From Gracilaria gracilis (taxonomy: Eukaryota; Rhodophyta; Florideophyceae; Gracilariales; Gracilariaceae): a stretch of 64,000 bases of DNA. A model generated the notes under the pieces. That model was not told the origin of the DNA and made no database searches. It saw only the letters and a list, made by a program, of their open reading frames with translations. The translations under genes and the position numbers were made by a program. Where the stretch lies: contig JARGSG010000012.1 in NCBI GenBank assembly GCA_030374805.1, positions 310,001-374,000 on the forward strand, read 5' to 3'. Positions 1-11,200 of the stretch are shown here, one piece after another. Positions within the stretch are counted from its first letter, which is position 1. Each line of letters starts with the position of its first letter.

Positions 1-935
1 ATGTTACTAATCCATATTTTGAGAATGTGAATTGCATCACCGTTCTCTCTAGTGTCTATGCCGACGGTACGCAAGGACGGGCAATGGTTGTGTATCAAGA
101 AACGCGGATCCGAACGCGACGCATCACAAGGAATGGTGGAAGTGAGGTTAGTCAGTGCATCAGTGAGGTTCTACCAGCCGAATCGCTTGTTAATGCACGA
201 AAAGATGTCGCGTCCGTGGACAAATCCAACTTCTTGAAATGGGCCGAGCCGTTAGTAAAAGACACAGAACCGAAGAGGAAAGATGGGAACAAGATTCTAT
301 TGATCTATGACGGGTACCGCAGTCATCTCGACATTCCTATCCTCGAGTTGATGTCAAATCACGACATAATTGCATACGCGCTTCCGGCGCATACAAGTGG
401 CACTACACAACCTTTGGATGTCGGGGTGTTCTGGTCATTCAAGTATCACTACCGATCGCTTTTGGAGAAAGTGTATCGTTCAAGTCGTAGAGCTCGCATG
501 CCATTAGATGAGTTCGACGTTTCCCAGGTTATTTCAAGAGCGTATCACACAAGTATCACGCGAAAGAATATTTCTGCTGCCTTTGCCAAAACTGGACTGT
601 ACCCTTTCGATGAATGTCACTTGTTTGCCCAGGCGCGGCCGTACAGCTTTGAAGAACCTTATAGGTTTGCGAGCATTGATGTTGTGGTTGCCATGATGGA
701 TGAAGAGAAAGAAAAAACTATCGCTGGTATTCTACAAAATGTGCAAGTACATTCGTTTGGGTTTCTGGACAATACTTACGGAGCCGTGTTAACTTTCGAT
801 GCCGCGCTCGGTTTGATGAGAATTCATGAAGGCAGGAAGGAAAGAGCACGCAATTTGCGCGTGTCGAAGTTTGCGGAGGAAGAACGAGCGTTGGCGGAGG
901 AGAAAAAAAAAGCGTTCGATCCGGTTAGAGTTTGA
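1..935 (+). CDS. pogo/Tigger-type DDE transposase, C-terminal part (5'-partial)
   Basis: Transposase of the DDE_1 (pogo/Tigger/Jerky) superfamily, which cuts and pastes DNA transposons. The frame is open from the window edge (codons in phase with base 3) to the stop at 933-935, so the N-terminal DNA-binding region and first catalytic Asp lie outside the window. Seen directly: the second catalytic Asp in the block ILLIYDGYRSH, the third in TTQPLDVGVF, and a C-terminal tail rich in Glu, Lys and Arg. The motif spacing is that of the family. No stop interrupts the visible 311 codons, so the visible part is intact. It differs clearly in sequence from the minus-strand relative at 1646-3344, so the two are not copies of one insertion. 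Whether the whole element is active cannot be told from here. Confidence 0.8.
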   Translation, partial: VTNPYFENVNCITVLSSVYADGTQGRAMVVYQETRIRTRRITRNGGSEVSQCISEVLPAESLVNARKDVASVDKSNFLKWAEPLVKDTEPKRKDGNKILLIYDGYRSHLDIPILELMSNHDIIAYALPAHTSGTTQPLDVGVFWSFKYHYRSLLEKVYRSSRRARMPLDEFDVSQVISRAYHTSITRKNISAAFAKTGLYPFDECHLFAQARPYSFEEPYRFASIDVVVAMMDEEKEKTIAGILQNVQVHSFGFLDNTYGAVLTFDAALGLMRIHEGRKERARNLRVSKFAEEERALAEEKKKAFDPVRV

Positions 936-1645
936 ACATTCAGCTGCTTCTCGACGTGTTTCGTTATATGGAGAAGCGTTCAACTTACCTCGGCCTTTGC
1001 CAGTTCGACGAGCCATCGCCAAGAGTCACGCGTTTAGGCACCGTGTTGAACGTGGGGAAGGGTTGTAGAGAGAATTTTATGGACTTGTGAATGGCCGCCG
1101 CCGGCGGTTTGGATGGTCTGAGTTTTTCGCTATCCTGATTTGCGTTTGCATACGAGTAGTGAAATTGCGTTGTTTCTGAGTGCATGAAGAAATAAATAAG
1201 AAAGTGTGCGTGTTTGTTCAAAACTTCTTGCGGTTGCGATCTTCTCTTGAAAAGATCCTTTCTTGTTCTTTCCGCGGCCTTGAGGTATACTCTACTCGGC
1301 TATGTACCTGTTACTCGAACGGAAAAGCAGAATAAGGAGCCTTAAGAGTCCAGTTTGGCTTTTGCTTTTCAAGTTGTTCTAATTTGTGGGGCTCGGACAG
1401 TAGGTTCGACCTTTTCCGACGTCTGTCCCTCCACCATCTTTTACCCATTTTGACTCATTTTTAGTGCATCTGAAAGGCCTTTGTCTCAGCTTCCACGCAA
1501 TGCACAGCAGGTTATCTCATATACTCTATAACAACAAATATCTACGACTACATGCACATCTCCAAACCAGGCCAAAATCGCAAAAAACTCAAACCCGTAA
1601 ATCTCATACAACAGCCCGTACCACCGAATCTTCTCCCCCCCTTAC
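936..1645. other. intergenic, nothing recognised
   Basis: A 710-bp stretch between the ends of two DDE transposase relics. It probably contains the 3' ends of both elements, but I could not find matching terminal inverted repeats or TA duplications. Short open frames here have no recognisable domain. Confidence 0.5.
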
Positions 1646-3344
1646 TTACGCATCCCACAAAATGTCTCTCACACTTCCGGGCGTCGGCTCAGAATCCGTC
1701 ACCACGATAATGTCATTCCCTTGCAATGTTAGCATGGCTCGCCCAGCTTGCTGACGAGCAACCCGATACGAAGCATTCCGCCTGCGCTCCAATCGCGTGG
1801 CTTTCAAATGTTCAAACAACGTCTGACGACAAGGCGCAAATTCCAGAAGGCGCCGCAAATCGGCAGCACTTTCGAAGCATCGCGATCCTTTGCTTCGCGC
1901 TTTTAGAGCCTGGAGAACATTATCCGCGGTAAGATGTCTCCCGTATTCTGTGGTAACCCGTACAGTTCCCGTTTCGTCTACATCGGACTCGTTCAAAAGC
2001 GCGCGAGTGTTCTTCAAATATATATCTAAGAGGCACTGGACGGTAACTTCCTCCTCTTCTTTCACACTAGAAAGAAAAACAGATCTCCAGCGCGGAGGAA
2101 CAAGGGTGTCCCTTCGAATGAACCCAGTTTCCTGTCAGTGCAAAGCCATTGCGCACATTTGAGAACACTAGAGCTTCTGACATTGCTACCGAGACACAGT
2201 GAGCCACATCAAACACATCTAGAACCGAACGACTTCGAGACATCCGGTGAATTTCGCGTGGAATGAAGGACTTGTAGGAGCGTAACACACCAACGTCAAG
2301 TGGTTGAAGCACATGGGATGTATGGGAAGGTAGCGCTACCACGATAATACGGTTCTCCTTCAGGTAGTTCAAAGTCTTGAACTGCACATGACACAGGTAC
2401 CTATCCAGTATAACTAACAAATACTTTCCTCCCTGCCGAAGTGATTCCGTCTCGGAAACGAATTGAGTGGCCCAGTCGTAGAAAATACTGCTATCAACGC
2501 CGGGTATTTCTCTTTGATACAGGTAGCACGGCGGAAGAAAGTCGTGAAGTGTCTGCAGTGTCCCATTGACGAAACGATAATGGGCTCGCTTTCCCCAGAA
2601 GACAACTACTGGTTCCCAAGCCTTTCAGTCAGCGCAAATTACAGGCATAATCGTAACACGGTCGTTGGCGCCTTTCACCTTAACGTTCTTCTGAATCAAG
2701 ACAGAGTTCCGGCTTGCGATGTCCTTTCGGATACTACGCCCCAAAATCTTGTTCACTGATGAAACACCGGATTCGTCTAGGTTGAATATGCGTCTCGGAT
2801 CTATAATATGATAACGATCGATCAGGCACTCCATTAGAGCAAAATGTCTGGCAACCTTTTCAGCGGTAACTTCAGTCCGGTCTTTTTCAAGGATGCGAAC
2901 ATTGACGTATTGAAAATCATGGTGGAGAAGGAACCGATGGAGCCATCCTAAAGAAGGACGGTTATTTGCGAAACCGATTCGAAGTTGTTTCTCGGCCGAT
3001 AGCGAAGAAACGTACGATTGAACAAGATCACAAAGACCCACTTTCGTTAACGGTGTGTTGTTCTGGGTGAAATACTTCACTGATTGCACAATTGCCGTTT
3101 TCTCTACCTCGGTTAGGGCGGTTGGGCGACCCGGGTCTCGGAGAGGAATATGCATGTCTGCATAACGCGTCGGTTGTGCCGAAGGAAAAGTGTCGACCGA
3201 GAGGTTAAACCAGCGGCGCAGGCGCCATTCAAGAATATTGAACTTGACTTGAAGCTCACTGAATGGCGTGTTACAGTAGAACCGTTGGAAGAGGGCTTGC
3301 TTGATGACGTCGTGAAACTCGGCTAAACTGAGCGCGTCGGACAT
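1646..3344 (-). pseudogene. pogo/Tigger-type DDE transposase relic with HTH domain
   Basis: Degenerate DNA-transposon transposase read on the minus strand. The N-terminal third contains a CENP-B/Tc5-like helix-turn-helix region. This is followed by the DDE_1 catalytic domain with Asp 1 in IFNLDESG, Asp 2 in LVILDRYLCHV and Asp 3 in LQPLDVGVL, and then a C-terminal region that looks intact in another frame. Breaks: an in-frame TGA at about 2625-2627, where the family expects Gly after the CAD block, and a frameshift near 2065-2125. Between these points the sequence reads cleanly. Only two or three lesions in about 1.7 kb suggest moderate age. It faces the other pogo-type gene tail to tail. No terminal repeats could be assigned. 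Confidence 0.78.
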
Positions 3345-4087
3345 AATACTGATGAACGAGGGTTAGAAGCACAGACTTGTTTCAAGGCGAGGTTGGTGTG
3401 GCTCTTTGTCTACTGCCGTTCGAGAATGGCGCACTTTTATACACATCGCTTCTCGAGTATGACTCTGTGCGTGCTGTCCTGCGTCAGTATCGCATCGGCC
3501 AGGTCCAGGGAGCCCGTAGTACAGGATGTGTTGGTCTGTGTTGTGTCGTTTTCTTCCAAGGGCGCAAAACTGTTTGAGACTTCGGAAGATTGCAATGCGT
3601 GCGACAGATTTCCAAGTTGTAGGCCATGGTTCGGCATTCTTTCGCAACTTGGACACTGTCCACTCTCACTTCTGGATGCACGACCGTTTGGTAGCCAGTG
3701 ACTGTCGCGACCTTTCTTTTCCTGCGCAACGACAAGTTCTGGTGTTGCGCACGGTCGGTTTTTTGGATTGAGTCGGTCGGCATTTTACGAGCTGCTGTGG
3801 TGCAATGTGTCATACGATTTTGGTGTTTACTGTCTTTTGAAATGCTACGATCATCAGAGAGGAAATGCGTGAAACGCCGAAATCTGGCGTTGAAAGCACC
3901 AGATTTGAAACGACACATTAAAAACGTAGCGATACATTTGTTGTAGGCGTGTTAGCTATTTGTTTTCCTAATAGATTAAGCTTCTAATGGGCAGAAATAG
4001 TGGTTTGGTTCCGGAGATACGGCCTTTCTACAAAAAAGTCCCAAAATTTTGGGCTGCCTTGTCCATTTAAGGTTTGGACATATACGT
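3345..4087. other. intergenic between pogo relic and Harbinger element
   Basis: Contains the upstream region of the minus-strand pogo relic and the 5' flank of the Harbinger element. A 144-codon minus-strand frame (3484-3918) has no recognisable domain and is not called. Confidence 0.45.
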
Positions 4088-4090
4088 TTA

Positions 4091-4115
4091 GAGCATCTCT
4101 ATCAAGAAACCCAAA
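4091..4115 (+). repeat. Harbinger left terminal inverted repeat
   Basis: GAGCATCTCTATCAAG followed by AAACCCAAA. It pairs with the reverse complement at 26137-26161 with about two mismatches or one-base offsets. It is preceded by the TTA target duplication at 4088-4090. Confidence 0.88.
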
Positions 4116-4284
4116 GCAAACTTTCAAACAAGCCAAATTCCTAAAATTTGGTTTAGCAAGTAGGCAGCACCCCTATCAGTGCCTGACAGTCCAAAAAAAG
4201 TCGCCAGCAGAATTTCATATGGCGAGATCATTCAAGCATCTCTGCCTCTCCTCGGCTTCCTATTGTGCCCATCTGTCATGCACA

Positions 4285-5241
4285 ATGAGCGAGAGCTCTT
4301 CAGATCATGAGTTTCTGACATTCAGCGACGATGAAGAACAAGCTGCCGCCCGCAGCATGGTGGCATTGACAGCAGTAATCCCAATGGCAATTACTCCAGA
4401 CAGAACGTATATGGGGCGACAAATCTCAAGTAGTACCATCCGACGCGGCAACTGCGACTGGTACGCAAATTATCTTCATCCAATCCCAGTCTACCCACCC
4501 TCTCATTTCAGAAAGGTATTCCGCATACCACTGAAGCTTTATTGGATTCTGCACAAGGAACTACTCGAATTCGAACCGCGACTAAAGCAACTAGTAAATG
4601 GTGCTGGTGTGCCTGGGCATTCTTCGCATCAAAAACTGCTAGGCACTCTCCGCAAGCTCGCCACAGGATTATCGTTTGACCAAATGGATGGACATGGTCA
4701 GAATGTCTCCAGAAAGCCAGCGGCACTACTTCGGGATAGTACTACAAAGCATCTTCAATCGATTTGGCCCAACGTATTTAAACAGGGAACCAACTCTACA
4801 GGAGCTACGTGGTGTAGAGAAACAATACGCCGGCGTTGGATTCCCTGGTTGTATCGGTTGCATAGACTGTATGCATCTACATTGGAAAAACTGTCCTAAG
4901 TCCCTCAAGGGACAGTATCATAACCCCAAAGATGGGAAACTGGCGACCATAAGCTGTGAAGCTCTTTGCGACCACAACCTCTATTGTTGGCACTGGTTTG
5001 TTGGGCGGTGTGGGACGAATAATGACATAACAGTGGTCGGAAATAGTCCACTCTTTATTGATATTCTTTCCAGCAAACGAGAGATGGTTCTCCCAGAAGG
5101 ATATGAGATAAACGGAGCGGTTCGAACGGCCCTTTTGTACTACTTGGTGGACGGCATTTATCCCCCGTGGGCCATATTTATAGGTCCAAACCATGGACCT
5201 GCAAACGCGAGAGAAAAGACGATGACGAAAGCGCAGGAAGG
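4285..5241 (+). pseudogene. Harbinger transposase, 5' portion
   Basis: N-terminal two thirds of a PIF/Harbinger (DDE_Tnp_4, plant transposon protein) transposase. The start chosen is the ATG at 4285, giving an acidic serine-rich N-terminus (MSESSSDHEF); an upstream in-frame ATG exists at 4219. Seen: a helix-turn-helix-like stretch around LLGTLRKLATGLSFDQMD, then the first catalytic Asp in GCIDCMHLHWKNCP, a family signature, and the second Asp in the NNDITVVGNSPLF block. A one-base insertion near 4690 shifts the frame just after SFDQMD. The gene is then interrupted at 5241 by the gypsy element; its 3' portion, with the catalytic Glu, resumes at 24318. Confidence 0.88.
5237..5241. repeat. Target-site duplication GAAGG (left copy)
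   Basis: Five bases immediately before the left gypsy LTR, repeated exactly at 24313-24317 after the right-most LTR. This defines the whole dimer as one insertion unit. Confidence 0.9.
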
Positions 5242-6101
5242 TGTAGAGCAATTGCCCTTGGCAGGGACTGAGGGGGATGCCACTCATATATCCGTTGTTA
5301 TTTTCGGCTGAACTTCCTACTATTATGAAGTCTATTTGCCTATTTGGCCCGGATTAGGGATCCGCCTATGAAGGGTAGGATTGGCGCGACACGTGTATGC
5401 CCGCGCCCGATTACCGGATGCGCCGTTGCAAGTGTGCCACGGAGGTACACGTGGGTAGTGATGGCCGGGCGGTGCCGGGTACTTAGATATTTTAGTGATA
5501 TTTGTCAGCCGTATATAAGTGGCGGCACTTGCCGCCACTGTACGGGGAAGTAAACCTCAACGAGACCTTGGCTCTAGCTTGCGTTCCGCTTGCGCACGGT
5601 CTTTCGCCCCATTCCCGGGGGAATACCGCCGCTTATCCGGACAAGTTATCCACCTCCGTCACCGAGAAGCACCGATCCGTCGTTACGGCCTCTATATTTA
5701 TCATTCTTCCATACACTCTTTCTTTTTTCCCGTCTTACGGCTTCGTTACACTTCGCCCTGTTGTACAGGTTTGCCCCTTTTTGTCTCGGGATTATTCCCA
5801 GCTCTCACGAGTCTGTGCTCCGCAGTGCGGCTCATTTTGCTACCTTCTATCTCGCCCCCTTTTGCTACGGGAATACGCCACACCCAGTGGAATCCATCCT
5901 GTTGGCACCCCCGATTGCCACCCCCAACCTCCGTCTGTAAGTCAGGAAGAGGCCGCCCGGAGTTACGCCCGGCACGTGTCAGCCTCATCGGAGGGTTCTG
6001 CCACTGCTCTGCCCCAATAGGGAGCAAGGCTGAACACCTTGGGGTGCGTAGCCGCTGGCGCGGTTTGTGTTCTTTCCTTCCGTTCCCGGCTTTGCCCCAC
6101 A
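5242..6101 (+). repeat. Gypsy LTR 1 (left)
   Basis: Starts TGTAGAGC and ends CCCCACA, so it has TG...CA ends. About 860 bp. Contains a TATA-like TATATAAG at about 5512 followed by a short inverted repeat, a plausible core promoter. It matches the other two LTRs closely but is slightly longer because of scattered one-base insertions. Confidence 0.93.
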
Positions 6102-6118
6102 AGTAGGTCTCCCGACCT
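6102..6118 (+). other. Candidate primer-binding site of left gypsy unit
   Basis: Directly after the LTR; the corresponding place in the right unit starts two bases in with TGG, as expected for pairing with a tRNA 3'-CCA end. The tRNA was not identified. Confidence 0.5.
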
Positions 6119-6435
6119 AGAAACGGCTTTCTGGCCATCTTTTGTTGTTAGTGGAAAACTGATGCGCATCCGTTCGTTTAAAACTCCCGATTGCTTCGGC
6201 GGGACAATGACATCTCGCCGTAACAACGGTTCGCTCGAAGGCTGGGTCTGCACCTGGCACCAATTGCCGGACCACCGGAATCATCTGGACTGGCTCAGAG
6301 CCTCCCGCCGTTACCAACGGATGTACTGAACGTCCCGGGTGATACCGCTCAAGCACCGGCTTCCCGGGGTCCCCGTACCAACAATGGGGCCCACCAGCTC
6401 AAGGACCGGCTAATTCCGCGCAAGCGGCTGAAGCC

Positions 6436-8234
6436 ATGTCGTGGAGGTCCGACGAGTATACCCTCCGTGAATTAGAGGCACAAGTGCGCGTGATGCAAAA
6501 CTCTCACGTGGCTCTGATTCACGACATTACGAAACTCCGGCAACGGCTGTACGAAGCCGATGTTCGTGATGTTTCGCAAGACGTCCGTGTCTTACGGTCT
6601 GATGTCAACCAGATCATGGAAGACCGAAAGGAATCGGCTGTCCTGCATGAGCAGGCAGCTGATCGTTTAAATCGCTTAGCGGCCCGTCTGGAAACGGTCG
6701 AGCACACCGTCATTCACGATGCTGTGGCGCCCGGCGTGACGGTTTCCGAAGGTTCTCGGAAGTCGCACCGCTCCAAGGACCGCCATGCGGGAAAGAAGAG
6801 AAAGGTTAAATTGGAACCTGATTCGTCCTCTTCTTCATCCTCTGAGTCTAATGCCCAAGTCAGGGATTCGTCAACCGATTCTTCGGAAAGTGAGGACGAG
6901 CCCCCACGCTCTCGTGCTACCCGTTCCCGGGCCACCGAGGCCACGCAAGGCGTTGCCCGGAGCCGTTCTAAAGGACGAAAGCACCTTGGACTCAAGGAAC
7001 TTGAAGGCCGACGAATTTATTGTATCGGAAGTTGCTGTCGTACCGATATTATCGGCTGGAAGACTCCAGTGGAGAAAGGACCCCTCGCGGGACTGGACGA
7101 GTGAAAGACCACATTAAGAGGCTGGAGCTCACACTGAAGCCCAATAAGTTCTCTGGGCAGGATCCAATCCTAGTGTTGGACTTTCTCGCCCGATATGGTT
7201 GGGGAAGCCGATGTACTTCGGATGTCTGAGGCGCAAGCCTACATCGCACTGCCTTACTTTTTAAAAGGTATGGCCGAGGACCAGTACAACTCTGTCCGCG
7301 GATCGTCTCGTGCCTCCGAGGGAGGAGTGACCTGTTGGCCAGAGGCTGTACAGTACCTCCTGCGATCCTACGCTACAGGGAACGCAATTCAAGAGGCCAT
7401 ACTCGCATTGCGCGACACGAAGCAAGGACCGGAAGAGACGGGAGACCGTTTAATTCTACACGTTTGAATAAGGCCTTTCACCGCTGTGGGAACGTCCTAC
7501 TCCGCGGCCGAGCGATGTACCATTGTTTGGTGGATGGCTTGGTTCCCTCGATTAGGACTTTGGTAGCACGTTATCGCGAGAACAAGCGCAAGATCTCCTA
7601 CTTGGAGCTGGTTCAATTTGCCCAAGCTGAGGGTGATGCGGCACGGGCACGTGCCGGCATTAAGTCTCGCACACGCCGTCTATTTTATCTGGAAGAGAGG
7701 GATTTATCACAGCATCAATCGAGAGGTTCAGCCCATGCTAACTACGACAACGTGCCCCTAGTGCAGAGTGACCAATCTTTGGCAACGTCGGACCTGCCAT
7801 CCACGATGGGGACCGACAACCGAAGATTCGGATCTTGCTCTGTACGCCGGTAATCATGTTCCGGCATTGCCAGTGCCGCACTCTGGCGGATACAGAAACT
7901 CCCGTCCCGGGTGGAGGGATCACTACCCCCCGAGACAGGAGCGAAGGCCGCCCAATGCGGATTCTCTTCGCCAGCTCATATGCCATGTTTGCTACAGACC
8001 TGGTCATATTGCCCCGAACTGTATGTTACCATTCAGGGAGATGGCAAAAATTGTTCTCCATTATGAGTCGTTGACGCCGCCGAGCGGGAACGTGTTCCCG
8101 ACAAATCGTACCTTCGTGCGAAGGCGGATACTCAGCCTGGAAAACAGGAATCTTCACCGCATCATGGTGAAGCAGCAGCCGCATCTGCGAACCCAACGGC
8201 TCCGCAAAATAGCGGCGACGCTCAGAAAAACTGA
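6436..8234 (+). mobile_element. Gypsy left unit, gag region (fossil)
   Basis: Gag-like region, recognised by its alignment with the right unit. It has an N-terminal coiled-coil-like part, a Ser/Glu/Arg-rich middle and a CCHC zinc knuckle near the end. Broken in this unit. Confidence 0.85.
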
Positions 8235-8236
8235 GC

Positions 8237-11200
8237 ATGGGAGCCTCCTTTGAAGGAGCGGCGCAAACGCAGTCGAGCTCAACTGCGCCGGAGGTTGCAA
8301 AGCCTCGCTCCCCGGTCACGATCCTTACGAGGAAGATGGCCACGACAGACGTGGACTCGGAACATCTCGGTGTTCTCCGTCGCCCGTGGGTACGGTCACG
8401 CAATTTCCGCGCTCCGGATAGAGTCCTGGTCATGGCGAAACGAAACTACAAAGTTTTCGCCGACCTCGGGATATCCGACCATTCTATGGTTCGGCAGTTG
8501 TCCGTTCTCGACACGGGTGCTGGTCCAAACGTTTTGGTTCAATCGCTTATTCCGCCGCAGTTATTGTCTCAGATTCGGCCGGCCCCGCCGACCGAGATAG
8601 CGGATGCAAACAATAGGCCCCTTTCAATCGTGGGAGTAATTGACCTGATTGTCAGGCTTGGCCGTTGCGTTGTCCGCCTGGACTTTATAGTCTGCAAGCG
8701 TTTAGCTGCGCCGGTCATACTCGGATGTGATTTCTGCGACCGTTTTGTCGAAGCAATTCGACCACGGAAAAGGACCGTCGAGCTGGAGGACGGCACAACA
8801 GTGCCAATTGTTCGGCGACCTTTACGAAAGGCTTTCAAGAAGCAAGTTCCATTGCCAGTGGCCCAGCAGCCAGCGGAATCGCACCGTTCATCTACAAAGC
8901 TCCGAGTGGCTCGGTCTATTTGCATTCCACCGGAATCCCAGACATGGGTCACGGTCACGTCCCTACAGCACGGCCTGCAAACCGTTCAGCCATTGCCTCT
9001 CCTTTACGAAAGGCAGAACGTGGCCCTCGCGAATGGTATTGTACTCGTTGAGCCAGAAAAGCCCTTCAGGGTATTGGTTGCTAATTTCAGCTCCTCCCAA
9101 CAAAGGTTGGTAAAGAACCAAGTTATTGGTTCCATGTTACCACACCCGGTGGCTATTGTACCCACACAGGTCTCTACCGCCGAGGTTCTCGGAATTCTCG
9201 AAGCTGAGGAGGGAGAGGGGAAGTGCGCTGACACAACTGCACCAAAGACTTCGTCGGGAGACGCTGAGCCGAACTCGTCGGGTAAAGAAGTGTTGAACTC
9301 GTCGAAAGAAGCAACGCCGACACTGTCGGAGGGAAGGCCAGAATCACCTGGATCTGAGAAGAAGGACCCCGTACAGGAGCTCCAGTCTCTAGACTTTAAC
9401 CATGTCCCAGAGTCTCACCGTGAGAAGTTACGGGATATGCTACGTGAGTTCACCCCCATGTGGGACGGTTCCCTTGGGAAAATTGGGATCACCGAACATC
9501 GGATAGATTTGATGCCGAACACTCGGCCAATCTCGCAACACCCCTACAGGGCAGGACCAACAGCCCGGGAAGAAGAGAAGACTCAAGTCGAGAAGATGCT
9601 CCGCGCCAGAGTCATTGAACCGGCCCAGTCGCCATGGGCCTCGCCCGTGGTACTCGCTCCCAAACCCGATGGGTCTTGGCTTTTTTGTATCGATTACCGC
9701 AAGCTTAACGCGGCTACCGTCAAGGACGTGTATCCCATCCCGAGGATGGACGAATGTATCGATTCGCTCGGAAGCGCAAAAGTGTTCACGACCCTCGACG
9801 CGAACTGGGGATATTGGCAAGTCCCAGTTAGGGCAGAGGACCGTGATAAAACGGCGTTTGTATGTCGTCAAGGACTATACCGATTCAACCGGATGCCCTT
9901 CGGGCTCACGAACGCCCCTGCTACTTTCCAAAGAGCAGTGGACATTTTGCTTGCCCGCTTTAAGTGGAAAACGTGCCTGGTATACCTAGATGACATCATT
10001 GTGTTCTCCAGTAACCTGGAAGAGCACTTGACCCACGTTCGGGAGGTGATGCGAGTCCTACGAGAGGCAGGCATTACACTGAAGTTGAAGAAGTGCGAGT
10101 TCTTTACCGATACCGTGAAATATCTCGGCCACATAATCCATCCGGGATGGCTATCGATAGACGCTGTACGCGTGCGGTCCCTCAAGGAGGCTAAACACCC
10201 ACGGACTCAAACAGAACTGCGATCCTTCCTCGGCCTTTGCAATGTCTACGGCCGTTTTATTCCGCACTTCGCGGATATAGCAGCTCCATTGAATGAACTC
10301 TTGCGAAAGGGACAGCCAGTGAAACTGGAACCATTCGATGACCGTAAGGCAACGGCATTCTCATCGCTCATTGATACAGTAACTTCGCCGCCAATTCTTT
10401 CCCTGCCGAAACTCGGATTGCCCTATGCCATCGATACGGATGCCAGCAATTTTCTGATCGGCTGTGCCCTGTTTCAGACCACGAAGAGTGGCGAACGACT
10501 TCCAATTGGTTTTTGGTCTCGAAGCCTTAACGTGCATGAAAGGAATTACTCGGTACCCGAAAAAGAATGCCTAGCAGTAGTCTGGGCTCTCCAGACGCTG
10601 CGACCGTACCTCATGGGAGGACATTTTACCGTTCATACCGACCATTCGGCTCTGCGATGGCTTCTCTCGATTGCGGAGCCCTTTGGCCGCTTGATGCGGT
10701 GGAGGCTAAGATTATCGGAGTTCGACTTCGACGTGCAGTACAAGAAGGGAATCCTGAACACTCAGGCTGATGCACTTTCCCGCTTACCGACTGCGGCCGA
10801 AGCTGAGCCAGTCGATGATCTGGAAATACTCTGCTTCTTTATGGAGGATGACGAAGACGAAGATTTGGAAGGATGGGACGTCTATGACGCTGTCTTAGCC
10901 GTTTCAGATACGGAGCCAGTACCGGGATCGTTCGTGCCGATAACACCGGAAGAATTGACTCGGGAACAGTATACGGACCCGTTTTGCAATAAGATTCGTG
11001 CCCGTCTGAACGATGGAGCTCAACTGCCTTTTGGCATGAACGACCAAGGATTCTTGGTTCGAACGGTTACTGACCGGCCACAGATTGTGGTACCCCACTC
11101 GCTTCAATCTCGAGTCTTGCATCTGTCGCATTACGCGAAGTTGTCAGCCCACCCTGGTGGAAGGAAGTTGTACTACACCCTCAGAAAGGACTTCTATTGG

